Of a DNA stretch of 64,000 bases, positions 1 through 7,690 are shown in pieces (position 1 is the stretch's first letter; each line of letters begins with the position of its first letter). This DNA comes from Gemmatimonadota bacterium (GTDB taxonomy: Bacteria; Gemmatimonadota; Gemmatimonadetes; Gemmatimonadales; Gemmatimonadaceae): positions 1-64,000 of the forward strand of contig JARIFA010000003.1 of the NCBI GenBank assembly GCA_031127075.1. The letters are read 5' to 3'. The notes beneath the pieces were generated by a model. It did not search any database, was not told the origin of the DNA, and saw nothing but the letters and a program-made list of their open reading frames with translations. Position numbers and translations under genes: made by a program.

Positions 1-35
1 AGCGCGACGGCGCTCCCGCCCCCTTCGGTTGGCGC

Positions 36-947
36 TCAGGCGCCGGCGAAGATCCGCTGGGCGTCCTGCAGCGTCGCGAATCCAGCGGTGGTCGGCATGA
101 ACTCGTGCGCGACGAATCCGGTAAAGCCGGTGCCGACGATCGCCTGGGCGATCCGCGGATAGTACAGCTCCTGCGTCGCATCGAGCTCGTGCCGGCCGGG
201 AACGCCCGCCGTGTGGTAGTGCCCGATGTGCCGATGATACGTCTCAATCGTACGCACGACATCCCCTTCCATGATCTGCATATGGTAGATGTCGTACAGC
301 AGCTTGAAGCGCGACGACCCGAGGGCCTCGGCGATCGCCACGCCGAAGGGGGTGCGGTCGGCCTGGTAGTCGCGATGGTCGACCTTGCTGTTGAGGAGCT
401 CCATCGTGATGGTGACGCCAAGGCGCTCGGCGAGCGGGAGGATCCGGCGGAGCCCCCGCACGCAGTTCGCGATCCCCTCGCCGTCACTGAGCCCGCGGCG
501 ATTCCCAGAGAAGACGATCATCTGCGGGATCCCTGCGGCGGCGATCTTCGGCAGGAGCCGCTCGCTCTCCGCGACGAGGCGGTCGTGGTTGGCGATGGTG
601 TTCCACCCATCGGAGATGGGGCCGGGGCCGTTGGCGATGGCGCAGGCGAGGCCGTGGCGCGCCGGGACGGCCCACTCATCCTCGCTGAGGAGGTCGATGG
701 CGTGTAGTCCGATCCGCTTCGCCTCGCGGCAGAGGTCGTCGATCGGGGTGCTGCTGAAGCACCAGCGGGCCACGCTCTGCCGGTAGGCGGGGGCGACGGG
801 CGCGAGCGCCGTCTGGGGCGCGGCGTCAGGGCGAGTCGGCGTCGCGGTGGTCGGCGCGGCCTCGGCCACACGCGGGAGCGCGCCGAGCGCGGCACCGGCG
901 GTCGCGCCGAGCCCGGCGCGCAGGACGTCCCGACGGGAGGGGCTCAT
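36..947 (-). CDS. Tat-exported TIM-barrel sugar isomerase/epimerase (hydroxypyruvate-isomerase-like)
   Basis: A 303-residue protein of the xylose-isomerase-like TIM-barrel family, closest in style to hydroxypyruvate isomerase. The N-terminus has a twin-arginine signal (SRRDVLRAG followed by an Ala/Gly/Leu stretch to about residue 30), so it should be exported folded to the periplasm. The family's four metal ligands can be read: E183 (TMELL), D219 (LLYDIYH), H245 (GHYHTAG) and E282 (VAHEF). The start is the ATG whose first bases overlap the stop of the upstream GMC gene (ATGA, 4 bp), which indicates translational coupling. Its neighbours are a GMC dehydrogenase and its small subunit. An oxidised sugar made by them (for example a keto-sugar) is a reasonable substrate guess, but the substrate cannot be read from the sequence. 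Confidence 0.88.
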   Translation of the reverse strand: MSPSRRDVLRAGLGATAGAALGALPRVAEAAPTTATPTRPDAAPQTALAPVAPAYRQSVARWCFSSTPIDDLCREAKRIGLHAIDLLSEDEWAVPARHGLACAIANGPGPISDGWNTIANHDRLVAESERLLPKIAAAGIPQMIVFSGNRRGLSDGEGIANCVRGLRRILPLAERLGVTITMELLNSKVDHRDYQADRTPFGVAIAEALGSSRFKLLYDIYHMQIMEGDVVRTIETYHRHIGHYHTAGVPGRHELDATQELYYPRIAQAIVGTGFTGFVAHEFMPTTAGFATLQDAQRIFAGA

Positions 948-2668
948 AGGTCGCCTCGATTCATCCGCTCGACGGCGCCCGCGACGGCGCGCGCGGTGAG
1001 CGCCATATAGGTGATGCTCGGGTTCTGGCACGCCGAGCTGGCCATGCAGGCGCCGTCGGTCACCATCACGTTCGGGACTTCCCAGAGGGCGTTGTTCCCG
1101 TCGCAGACCGAGACGTCGGCGGAGCGTCCCATGCGCGCGCCCCCCATCTCGTGGATGCAGAGGCCCGGCGGGACGTCGGGTCGGTTCTGATAGATGTTCG
1201 TCGCGCCGGCGGCCTCGAGCATCTCGGTGGCCGACGTGACCATGTCCTTCATCATCGCGCGCTCGTTGTCGCCCCAGCGGCAGGTGATGCGCAGCGCGGG
1301 GATCCCCCACTTGTCCGTGACGTTCTGATCGAGTGCGAGCTGGTTCTCCGCCGCCGGGAGCATCTCGCCCCACCCGTTGATGCCCACGCCCCACGGGCCG
1401 AGCTGGGTGAGGACCTTCTGCTTCCAGTCGGCGCCGTAGCCGGGCCCCGACCAACGCCCGCGCCCGCCGGCGCCTCCCTGCATGCCGTAGCCGCGGAGGA
1501 AGTCGCGGCTCGGTGCGGCGCCGTTCGTGTTCCGGAAGCGCGCGACGTACATCCCGTTCGGACGGCTCCCTGAGGTCGTGTAGTCCTCGAAGCCGGGGAT
1601 GATGCCACCGGCGCCGTGGAGCATATGGTGATCCATGATGTACTTCCCGAGGGTACCGCTGCCGTTCCCCATGCCGTCCCGATGGGTGGCGCTCGTGGAG
1701 TGCATCAGGATCCGGGTCGACTCGAAGGCCGAGGCGCAGAGGAAGATCATACGCGCCTCGTAGACGGTCTCCTGCTTCGTCCGCGCGTCGATGACGCGCA
1801 CGCCCTTGGCGCGACCGGTGCGCGCGTCGAGCACGACCTCGCTGACGACGCTCCACGGCCGCAAGGTGAGCCGGCCGGTGCGCTCGGCCGCCGGCAGCGT
1901 CGAACCGTTGCTCGAGAAGTACGAGTGGGTGATGCACCCGCGCTCGCACGGACCGCAGTAGTGGCAGGCGGCGCGACCGTTGTGGTCCTTGGTGAGGATC
2001 GCCGCGCGCCCGATCGTCCAGACCCGCTCGCCGTTGAAGGCCTTCAGCACCTTCTCGCGGACGTGCCGTTCGGCGATGGTCATTTCCATCGGCGGGAGGA
2101 ACTCGCCGTCGGGGAGCTGGGCGAGCCCTTCGGGTTGCCCCGTGACGCCGATGAAGCGCTCCACGTGTGCGTACCACGGGGCGAGATCGGCGTAGCGGAT
2201 GGGCCAGTCGCAGCCGTGCCCGTCCTTCAGGTTCGCCTCGAAGTCGAGGTCGCTCCAGCGGTAGACCTGCCGGCCCCACATGATCGACCGGCCGCCGACG
2301 TGCCGGCCACGGATCCAGCGGAACGGCGCGTCGTCCGGTGTGGTGTAGGGGTTCTCGCGGTCGTTCACGAAGAACTTCGAGCCCCACTCGTCGCACGCGT
2401 AGCACTCGCGCTGCACCGGTTGGTCGCGTTCGAGGGCGGTACGGTCGCCGTAGCCGCGGAAGCGCATCTGGTCCGGCGGCACGTGCTCGACGTAGTCGCG
2501 GGCCGGATCGATCGGGCCGCCCGCTTCGAGAACCAGCGTACGGAGCCCGCGTTCGGTGAGTTCCTTCGCGGCCCAGCCGCCGCTGATGCCGGAGCCGACG
2601 ACGATGGCGTCGAAGGTACGGCCGCGCTGTGCGTTCGCGCCGAGGAGGGTGGGGAGGCCGTCACGCAT
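944..2668 (-). CDS. GMC-family FAD oxidoreductase, large subunit
   Basis: A 574-residue glucose-methanol-choline oxidoreductase. The FAD-binding Rossmann motif is at residues 22-31 (VVGSGISGG) with the acidic end of beta2 near E48. The C-terminal GMC segment has HEMGGARMG and CQNPS, which hold the usual active-site His and Asn positions. An unusual cysteine loop lies at C235, C238, C241 and C245 (CHYCGPCERGC), spacing C-x2-C-x2-C-x3-C, which could hold an iron-sulfur cluster as in bacterial FAD-dependent sugar dehydrogenases. The next gene upstream encodes a gluconate-dehydrogenase subunit-3 homologue and overlaps by 8 bp. The large subunit has no signal peptide and is probably carried out by the Tat signal of that subunit. 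The likely role is periplasmic oxidation of a sugar or sugar alcohol. Confidence 0.92.
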   Translation of the reverse strand: MRDGLPTLLGANAQRGRTFDAIVVGSGISGGWAAKELTERGLRTLVLEAGGPIDPARDYVEHVPPDQMRFRGYGDRTALERDQPVQRECYACDEWGSKFFVNDRENPYTTPDDAPFRWIRGRHVGGRSIMWGRQVYRWSDLDFEANLKDGHGCDWPIRYADLAPWYAHVERFIGVTGQPEGLAQLPDGEFLPPMEMTIAERHVREKVLKAFNGERVWTIGRAAILTKDHNGRAACHYCGPCERGCITHSYFSSNGSTLPAAERTGRLTLRPWSVVSEVVLDARTGRAKGVRVIDARTKQETVYEARMIFLCASAFESTRILMHSTSATHRDGMGNGSGTLGKYIMDHHMLHGAGGIIPGFEDYTTSGSRPNGMYVARFRNTNGAAPSRDFLRGYGMQGGAGGRGRWSGPGYGADWKQKVLTQLGPWGVGINGWGEMLPAAENQLALDQNVTDKWGIPALRITCRWGDNERAMMKDMVTSATEMLEAAGATNIYQNRPDVPPGLCIHEMGGARMGRSADVSVCDGNNALWEVPNVMVTDGACMASSACQNPSITYMALTARAVAGAVERMNRGDL

Positions 2669-3242
2669 GGGCGTGCCCTCCCGTCGACGGCGCCGCAGTG
2701 ATGGGGACCGCGCCTCGGAAATGGCCCGGCGTGATGTTCACCTTCAGGACCTCGCGCCGCACGCGCTCGCTCGTCAGATACCCGTGCAGCGCGAGCCCCT
2801 TGAGCCGGCGATACGCCTTCTTGCCGACGTGCGCGGCGTCTTCGGGGCGCTCGGCCCAAGCGAGTTCACCGTTCCGCTGCACCGGGTCGAGCTGCGGCCA
2901 GGCGCGGCCGTAGCCCGCGCGGGCCCGCGTCTCGAGCGCCGCGAGGCCGGCGCGGAATTCGTCGCGCTCGGCGGGCGTCATCCAGTCAGAGACGATCACG
3001 TCGATGAACGCCGGGACACCGACGTCGAGCGCGCCCGGGGTGTCCGTGCGCGGGAGGATGCCATCGGCCATCGCGGCGACGATCGCGCGTTCCTCGGGGG
3101 TGAGGCCCGTGCCGCGCGGCTGTCGCGTGGCGGCGTGGATCTTCTCGGCCCAGGCGTCGAAGGCGGTGTCGTCGGCCTGGGCGAGCGCCGGGAGGAGGGA
3201 GAGGCCGGCCAGCTGCAGGAGTGCGCGGCGGGTGATCGTCAT
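2661..3242 (-). CDS. Gluconate 2-dehydrogenase subunit 3 family protein
   Basis: A 193-residue small subunit of the kind that accompanies membrane-associated GMC dehydrogenases. A Tat-like signal starts the protein (TRRALLQLAG, hydrophobic stretch ending near ALAQA), so it probably serves as the export escort of the large subunit encoded immediately downstream. The middle has the family's LTPEERAIVAAMADGILPRTDTPGA-type region and the C-terminal YLTSERVRREVLKVN region with a nearby PGHFRG. It is the first gene of a three-gene minus-strand operon with 8-bp and 4-bp overlaps. Confidence 0.88.
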   Translation of the reverse strand: MTITRRALLQLAGLSLLPALAQADDTAFDAWAEKIHAATRQPRGTGLTPEERAIVAAMADGILPRTDTPGALDVGVPAFIDVIVSDWMTPAERDEFRAGLAALETRARAGYGRAWPQLDPVQRNGELAWAERPEDAAHVGKKAYRRLKGLALHGYLTSERVRREVLKVNITPGHFRGAVPITAAPSTGGHAHA

Positions 3243-3370
3243 CCGGAGGGGCGGTCGGGGGTGAGGGGACGATGCGACGCGCTACGTTCGCACCCGGAGC
3301 GGGAGGCGACAAGGTGGACGCGCCGAGGACTGGCGCACGCGCGGTCCCGCCCATTACTCCTTCGGCACTG

Positions 3371-3452
3371 ACCGCCAGGGGTACTCCGCATCGCGGGGTT
3401 GAGACAGTCCCTTGGAACCTGACCCGGGTAATGCCGGCGGAGGGAGCGCGGT
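3371..3452 (+). promoter_or_regulatory. TPP riboswitch (THI element)
   Basis: The conserved TPP-aptamer landmarks appear in order. P1 is ACCGC (3371-3375) pairing with GCGGT (3448-3452). The GGGGTAC segment at about 3378 is the 5' side of P2. P3 is CTCCGC-ATC-GCGGGG. It is followed by TTGAGA (normally CUGAGA), then TCCCT pairing with AGGGA (3441-3445), GGAACCTGA, and a CCGG/CCGG helix enclosing GTAAT (consensus GAACCUGAUCUGG-AUAAU-GCCAGCGNAGGGA). The pairings and motif order were read by eye. The element lies about 80 bases upstream of a TonB-dependent receptor, as expected for thiamin uptake. Confidence 0.92.
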
Positions 3453-3465
3453 GAGCGATGGGCCC

Positions 3466-3528
3466 GGCGTTGTCCGTGGTCGTCGCGCGCGTGCATCCCG
3501 TCGCCCAACGCCCTCCAATCTGATGGAG
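3466..3528 (+). promoter_or_regulatory. Putative riboswitch expression platform (Shine-Dalgarno sequestration)
   Basis: Two stems follow the aptamer. GGCGTTG (3466-3472) is complementary to CAACGCC (3506-3512). Directly after it, CTCCA (3513-3517) pairs with TGGAG (3524-3528) across a 6-nt loop. The second stem buries GGAG, the only plausible Shine-Dalgarno for the ATG at 3535. There is no U-tract, so control at translation initiation is more likely than transcription termination. Pairings are seen; function is inferred. Confidence 0.5.
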
Positions 3529-3534
3529 CTTCCG

Positions 3535-5574
3535 ATGTCCGGCTTGCACGTTGTCCTGCTCGTCGCCGCCCTCGCGTCACCCCTCGCCGCGCAGGAGACC
3601 GCCCGGGATTCCGCGCGCACCGCGCGTCGTGACACCCTCGACGCCGTGGTCGTGCGCGCGACGCGTGTCGGCGCCGCGCCACCGACGTCGCAGACCCTGA
3701 TCGACCGGGCGACCATCGAGCGCACCTATGTGGGGCAGGACGCACCGCTCGCGCTGCTCGGCACGACCGGCGTCACCGCCGCCTCCGACGCCGGCGCCTT
3801 CAGCGGGTACAGCTCCCTCCGGCTCCGCGGAATCGACCAGACCCGGCTCGCGATCTCCGTGGACGGCGTCCCGCTCAACGACCCCGAAGACCAGGTCCTC
3901 TACTTCTCGAACGTCCCGGATTTCATGCACTCGATGGGCTCGGTGCGCGTGCAGCGCGGCGTCGGCGGTAGCGGCTTCGGTCCGGCGGGGTTCGCCGGCG
4001 CGCTGAGCTTCGAGTCGCTCCCGCTCGCGAGCACCGCGGCGTTCCGCGAGGCCGAGGTGACCGCGGGGAGCTGGGGGACACGTCGGGTGAGCGCGGCCGC
4101 GGCGAGTGGGGTGCGCGGGTCGTTCTCAGCGTACGGGCGTGCCACCGCGCAGACCACCGAGGGATACCGCATCAACTCAGGGAACGATGCGCGCTCCGCC
4201 TTCGGCAGTGCGGCGTGGTTCGGCGACCGCGACGTCGTGAAGGTCACCGGCTTCGCGGGCCGCTCGCAGATGCAGCTCGCCTACTACGCGGCGAGTGAGG
4301 CCGACATTGCCGTCGACCCGCGCACCAACCCGATGTCCCCCGACGAGCGCGACGACTTCTCGCAGTCGATGTTGAGCGTCCAGCATACGCGGAGCCTCGG
4401 GCGCACCGCGGCGGTGACGACGACGCTGTACCGCAACGCGGCGGGGGGGACGTATGACGTGGCGGTGGGCGATGACCGCTGGAACTTCGGGCTCGACCAC
4501 ACCTGGGTCGGCCTCCTCTCGACAGCGACGTGGACCGCGGGCGCGATCGACTGGTCGGTGGGGGGACACGCGAGCGACTACGCGCGCGAGCACAGCCTGC
4601 GCATCCGCCCCGTCCTCGCCACCGACGTGTATGCGAACACCGGCCACAAGGGGGAGCAGAGCGCCTTCGCCAAGGCGGTCGGCCGGCACGGCGCGCTCGA
4701 GTGGGTGGCCGACCTGCAGCTGCGGCAGGCGTCTTTCCGCTACGAGCCGAGCGCAGGCGTGGCGATCGGCTCCCCCGTGGTGACGTGGCGCTTCGCGAAT
4801 CCCAAGCTCGGCGCGACGTGGCAGTTGGGAGGCGGGCGGAGCCTGCACGCGTCGGTCGCGCGCGCCTCGCGTGAGCCGACGCGTGTGGATCTCTTCGCCG
4901 GCGCGGATGACCTCGACGCCGCGACGGCGGCTGAGGTGCTCCCGCTGACGCGCGTGCGGCCCGAGCAGGTGAACGATGTCGAGCTTGGAGTGCGACAGGC
5001 GGGGGCGCGTGGGGCAGTCGCGGTGAACCTCTTCTCGATGCGCTTCCGCGATGAGATCGCCGCGATCGGCGCGCTCGCGATCACCGGAAGCCCGCTCCGG
5101 CGGAACGTGCCGCGGTCGACGCGCGCCGGCATGGAACTCGAGGGGAGCTGGACGCCCGCGCCGACGTGGCGCGTCGATGGCAACCTCGTCTGGATGCGCG
5201 CGCGGATCGCCGAATATGCGGACGAGTCGGCGGGGGTCACCTACCGCGACGTGCCCCCGCTCCTGACGCCGGCCGTCACCGCCAACCTCCAGACGACCTG
5301 GGAGGGGCGGGGGGGGCGTTTCGTGACCCTCGGGGCTCGCCACGTCGGGCGCTCGTTCCTCGCGAACGACGGCAACGCCGCCCTCTCGATCCCCGCGTTC
5401 ACCGTGCTCGATGGCGGCGTCACAATCCCCGTGGGGCGGCAGCAGCTGCGGCTCCAGGGGCAGAATCTGCTCTCCGCCACGGCGTACGCGGCGGGGTACC
5501 ACGACGGGACGACGCGCTACCTCTTCCCGGTCGCGCCGGCGACGTTCCTCGCCACGTGGCAGGTGACGTTCTGA
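3535..5574 (+). CDS. TonB-dependent outer-membrane receptor, probable thiamin(-compound) importer
   Basis: A 679-residue TonB-dependent receptor. A signal peptide ends at LAAQ (about residue 18). An N-terminal region with LDAVVVRATRVG resembles a TonB box followed by the plug domain (LRLRGIDQTRLAISVDGVPLND). A 22-strand-type barrel follows and ends in TWQVTF, with the terminal Phe required by the BAM signal. The ATG at 3535 is preferred over 3523 because GGAG sits 6 bases before it. The TPP riboswitch upstream makes thiamin or a thiamin derivative the likely ligand. The THI-box-controlled outer-membrane receptor proposed in Bacteroidota is the precedent. No inner-membrane thiamin transporter or biosynthesis gene is adjacent. 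Confidence 0.9.
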   Translation: MSGLHVVLLVAALASPLAAQETARDSARTARRDTLDAVVVRATRVGAAPPTSQTLIDRATIERTYVGQDAPLALLGTTGVTAASDAGAFSGYSSLRLRGIDQTRLAISVDGVPLNDPEDQVLYFSNVPDFMHSMGSVRVQRGVGGSGFGPAGFAGALSFESLPLASTAAFREAEVTAGSWGTRRVSAAAASGVRGSFSAYGRATAQTTEGYRINSGNDARSAFGSAAWFGDRDVVKVTGFAGRSQMQLAYYAASEADIAVDPRTNPMSPDERDDFSQSMLSVQHTRSLGRTAAVTTTLYRNAAGGTYDVAVGDDRWNFGLDHTWVGLLSTATWTAGAIDWSVGGHASDYAREHSLRIRPVLATDVYANTGHKGEQSAFAKAVGRHGALEWVADLQLRQASFRYEPSAGVAIGSPVVTWRFANPKLGATWQLGGGRSLHASVARASREPTRVDLFAGADDLDAATAAEVLPLTRVRPEQVNDVELGVRQAGARGAVAVNLFSMRFRDEIAAIGALAITGSPLRRNVPRSTRAGMELEGSWTPAPTWRVDGNLVWMRARIAEYADESAGVTYRDVPPLLTPAVTANLQTTWEGRGGRFVTLGARHVGRSFLANDGNAALSIPAFTVLDGGVTIPVGRQQLRLQGQNLLSATAYAAGYHDGTTRYLFPVAPATFLATWQVTF

Positions 5575-5614
5575 CGAGGCGGGTCACCGGGGCACAACGG
5601 CCTCGCGGGCGGTG

Positions 5615-5638
5615 CCGGGGGCCATCGCGTGTCCCCGG
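5615..5638. terminator. Possible bidirectional terminator hairpin
   Basis: CCGGGG (5615-5620) and CCCCGG (5633-5638) form a 6-bp stem in the 67-bp gap between two convergent genes. No T-tract follows on either strand, so efficiency is uncertain. Confidence 0.3.
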
Positions 5639-5641
5639 GGC

Positions 5642-7102
5642 TTACCGCACCCTACGGATCGAGCGGATGCGATCGCCTTCGAGGATCCCGTCCACGACGT
5701 CGATGCCGGTGATGACCTCGGCCCAGACGGTGTAGTCGGCGTCGAGGCGTGCGTTGTCGCGCAGGTTGACGAACCACTGCGCGTCCCCGGTATCGTGGCC
5801 GCGGGTGCTCATCCCGACGGTGCCGCGGCGATGCGAGACGGTGCCGAGCTCGTCGCGCAGCGTCTCCCGCCACCCGACGTACTCGTTCGCGCCGGGACTC
5901 CCGCCTTGGATCACGAAGTCGGGCTCGACGCGGTGCCAGGTGAGGCCGTCGTAGAACCTCGCCTCCGCGAGGGCGAGGAGGCGGGCCGCCATCATCGGGG
6001 CCACGTCGCCACGCAGGCGCACGTCGAAGCGTCCGCCGCCACTCGCGCTCGCCATCGTCACCCTGAGCACGACCGTATCGCCGAGGGCGAGGCGGATCGC
6101 GTCGCGGGGCAGAGATGCGCGCTCGACTGGTGGGCGGTCCTCGCTCGCTGGCCGGCCCTGCACGGCGAGGAGCGCGATCCGCGCGTCGCGGGCCGAGGCG
6201 TCGTCGCGCGCGACGAACCGATCGAACGCCTGCCGTGCGGTCGGCGCCGCCGCGGCGAGTGAGGTCCCGCGCAGAGCGAGGGCCGCCGCGCGGACGACCT
6301 GCGCGCCGTCGCGCCGGAGCGCCGCGAGGTAGCGCGCGTCGTCAGCGTGTCCCGTGCGGGACGCCAGCGCCTCGATCGCCATCTCGGCGACGTTGTCGTC
6401 GAGGTCCTCGAGCATCGCGCGCAGCGCGGTCGTATCTCCGAGGATCGCCGCGGCCTGTGTGGCAGAGCGACGAAGTTCCGGCTGCCGGTGTCGGAGGAGG
6501 TCGGGGAGATACCGGCGCGCGGCATCGGGGCGCAGGCGCGCGAGCGCGACGAGGCCGTGCGCGCCAGCGTGCCACGAGACGTCGCCCCGCCGACGCGACG
6601 ACGTCTCCGACGGGAGGCGCTCGATCCAGCGGGTGATCGTCTGCACGAGGGCGTCGTCCCCCGCGCAGCTGGCGCGGGCGAGGTCGGCGGCGCGGAGGCG
6701 CACGGCCCACGCGCTGTCCATCAAGGCGAGGCGCAGCGCGGGGCAGTCGTCTCGCAGCCCGGTGAGCGCGCGAAAGCGGAGCCGCCATGCGGGCTCCACC
6801 CAGAGCGGTGCCTGTGGGATCTCAGGCAGCGCCGTGCGCGCGGCGAACTTCGGATCACGGATGCGGCCGAGTCCGCGGAGCGCGATCGCGCGCAGCCGGG
6901 CGTCGGGGTGTACCGCCGCCTCGGTGAACGCGACATCGGTCGAGTCACGACGGTCCTCCGCGAGGAGGACGCGCCCCACCAACGCGGAGTCGGCACGGGA
7001 GAGGCCCTGGGCGTCGAGGGCGCGCGGCGCCGCGAGGACGGCGGCGGCAAGGAGGACGGTCAGGGTGGTGTGGGCGTGTTGCGGCATCGGGCGATCGGCC
7101 AT
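5642..7102 (-). CDS. Exported HEAT-repeat protein with C-terminal cyclophilin (peptidyl-prolyl isomerase) domain
   Basis: About 486 residues. A hydrophobic N-terminus ends at LDAQ and predicts export. Residues about 40-310 form degenerate HEAT-like helical repeats (for example HPDARLRAIALRGLGRI and RQPELRRSATQAAAILGD). The C-terminal ~150 residues are a cyclophilin domain with FYDGLTWHRVEPDFVIQGG, RGTVGMST and DAQWFVNL, which match the family's FHR, QGG, GxxxMA and SQFFI positions. It probably acts as a periplasmic foldase with a built-in protein-binding scaffold. Starts at 7102 or 7087 (MPQHAH) are both possible, and neither has a clear Shine-Dalgarno. It is divergent from the next gene across 69 bp that must hold both promoters. 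Confidence 0.85.
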   Translation of the reverse strand: MADRPMPQHAHTTLTVLLAAAVLAAPRALDAQGLSRADSALVGRVLLAEDRRDSTDVAFTEAAVHPDARLRAIALRGLGRIRDPKFAARTALPEIPQAPLWVEPAWRLRFRALTGLRDDCPALRLALMDSAWAVRLRAADLARASCAGDDALVQTITRWIERLPSETSSRRRGDVSWHAGAHGLVALARLRPDAARRYLPDLLRHRQPELRRSATQAAAILGDTTALRAMLEDLDDNVAEMAIEALASRTGHADDARYLAALRRDGAQVVRAAALALRGTSLAAAAPTARQAFDRFVARDDASARDARIALLAVQGRPASEDRPPVERASLPRDAIRLALGDTVVLRVTMASASGGGRFDVRLRGDVAPMMAARLLALAEARFYDGLTWHRVEPDFVIQGGSPGANEYVGWRETLRDELGTVSHRRGTVGMSTRGHDTGDAQWFVNLRDNARLDADYTVWAEVITGIDVVDGILEGDRIRSIRRVR

Positions 7103-7171
7103 ACGTGCGCTCGGCGTCAGGGTCCTGCCCGGGATTCTACTACCCACGCGCGGGCGACGCGTTGAGATTGC

Positions 7172-7690
7172 GTGCGTATGCTCATCCTCAAATTCCTCCA
7201 GACGCTCTTCAAGGCGCTCGCCTCTGATGGGACGCCGGGGCAGGTGGCTGCCGGGATGGCGCTCGGCCTCGCGCTCGGCCTCACCCCGATCGCCAGCCTT
7301 CATAACCTGCTCGTCGTGCTTCTCGCGATGTGCACCACCGTCTCGATGCCGGGGTTCATGCTCGGTTGGGCGGTCGGCGTCCCGCTCGGCTTCGCGCTCG
7401 ACCCGCTCTTCCACGCGGTGGGGATGGCGATCCTGCTCGACGACCGCGCCGCCCCGTTCTTCGTGTGGGCGATGAACACGCCGATCGTCTCCCTTGCGCG
7501 GCTCAACAACTCGATCGTGATCGGCAGTCTGGTGGTGTGGCTCGTGGCGATCCTGCCGGCGTATGCGCTCTTCCGGGTCGGGGTGGCCCGCTACCGCGAG
7601 CGCATCCACGCGCGGTTCGAGCAGGCGCGGTTCTTCCAGGCGCTCAAGGCTTCGAAGCTCTGGACCCTCTATCAGTGGTTCGCCCCGTGA
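7172..7690 (+). CDS. TIGR03546-family integral membrane protein
   Basis: A 172-residue membrane protein with four hydrophobic segments. The Gly/Ala/Leu-rich start (GMALGLALGLTPIASLHN) is characteristic of the conserved but uncharacterised TIGR03546 family. The C-terminus is basic and cytoplasm-like (RYRERIHARFEQARFF). Its stop overlaps the GTG start of the next gene (GTGA), and that gene encodes a TIGR03545 protein. The two families are known to occur as a pair, which supports both assignments. Function is unknown. Confidence 0.8.
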   Translation: MRMLILKFLQTLFKALASDGTPGQVAAGMALGLALGLTPIASLHNLLVVLLAMCTTVSMPGFMLGWAVGVPLGFALDPLFHAVGMAILLDDRAAPFFVWAMNTPIVSLARLNNSIVIGSLVVWLVAILPAYALFRVGVARYRERIHARFEQARFFQALKASKLWTLYQWFAP

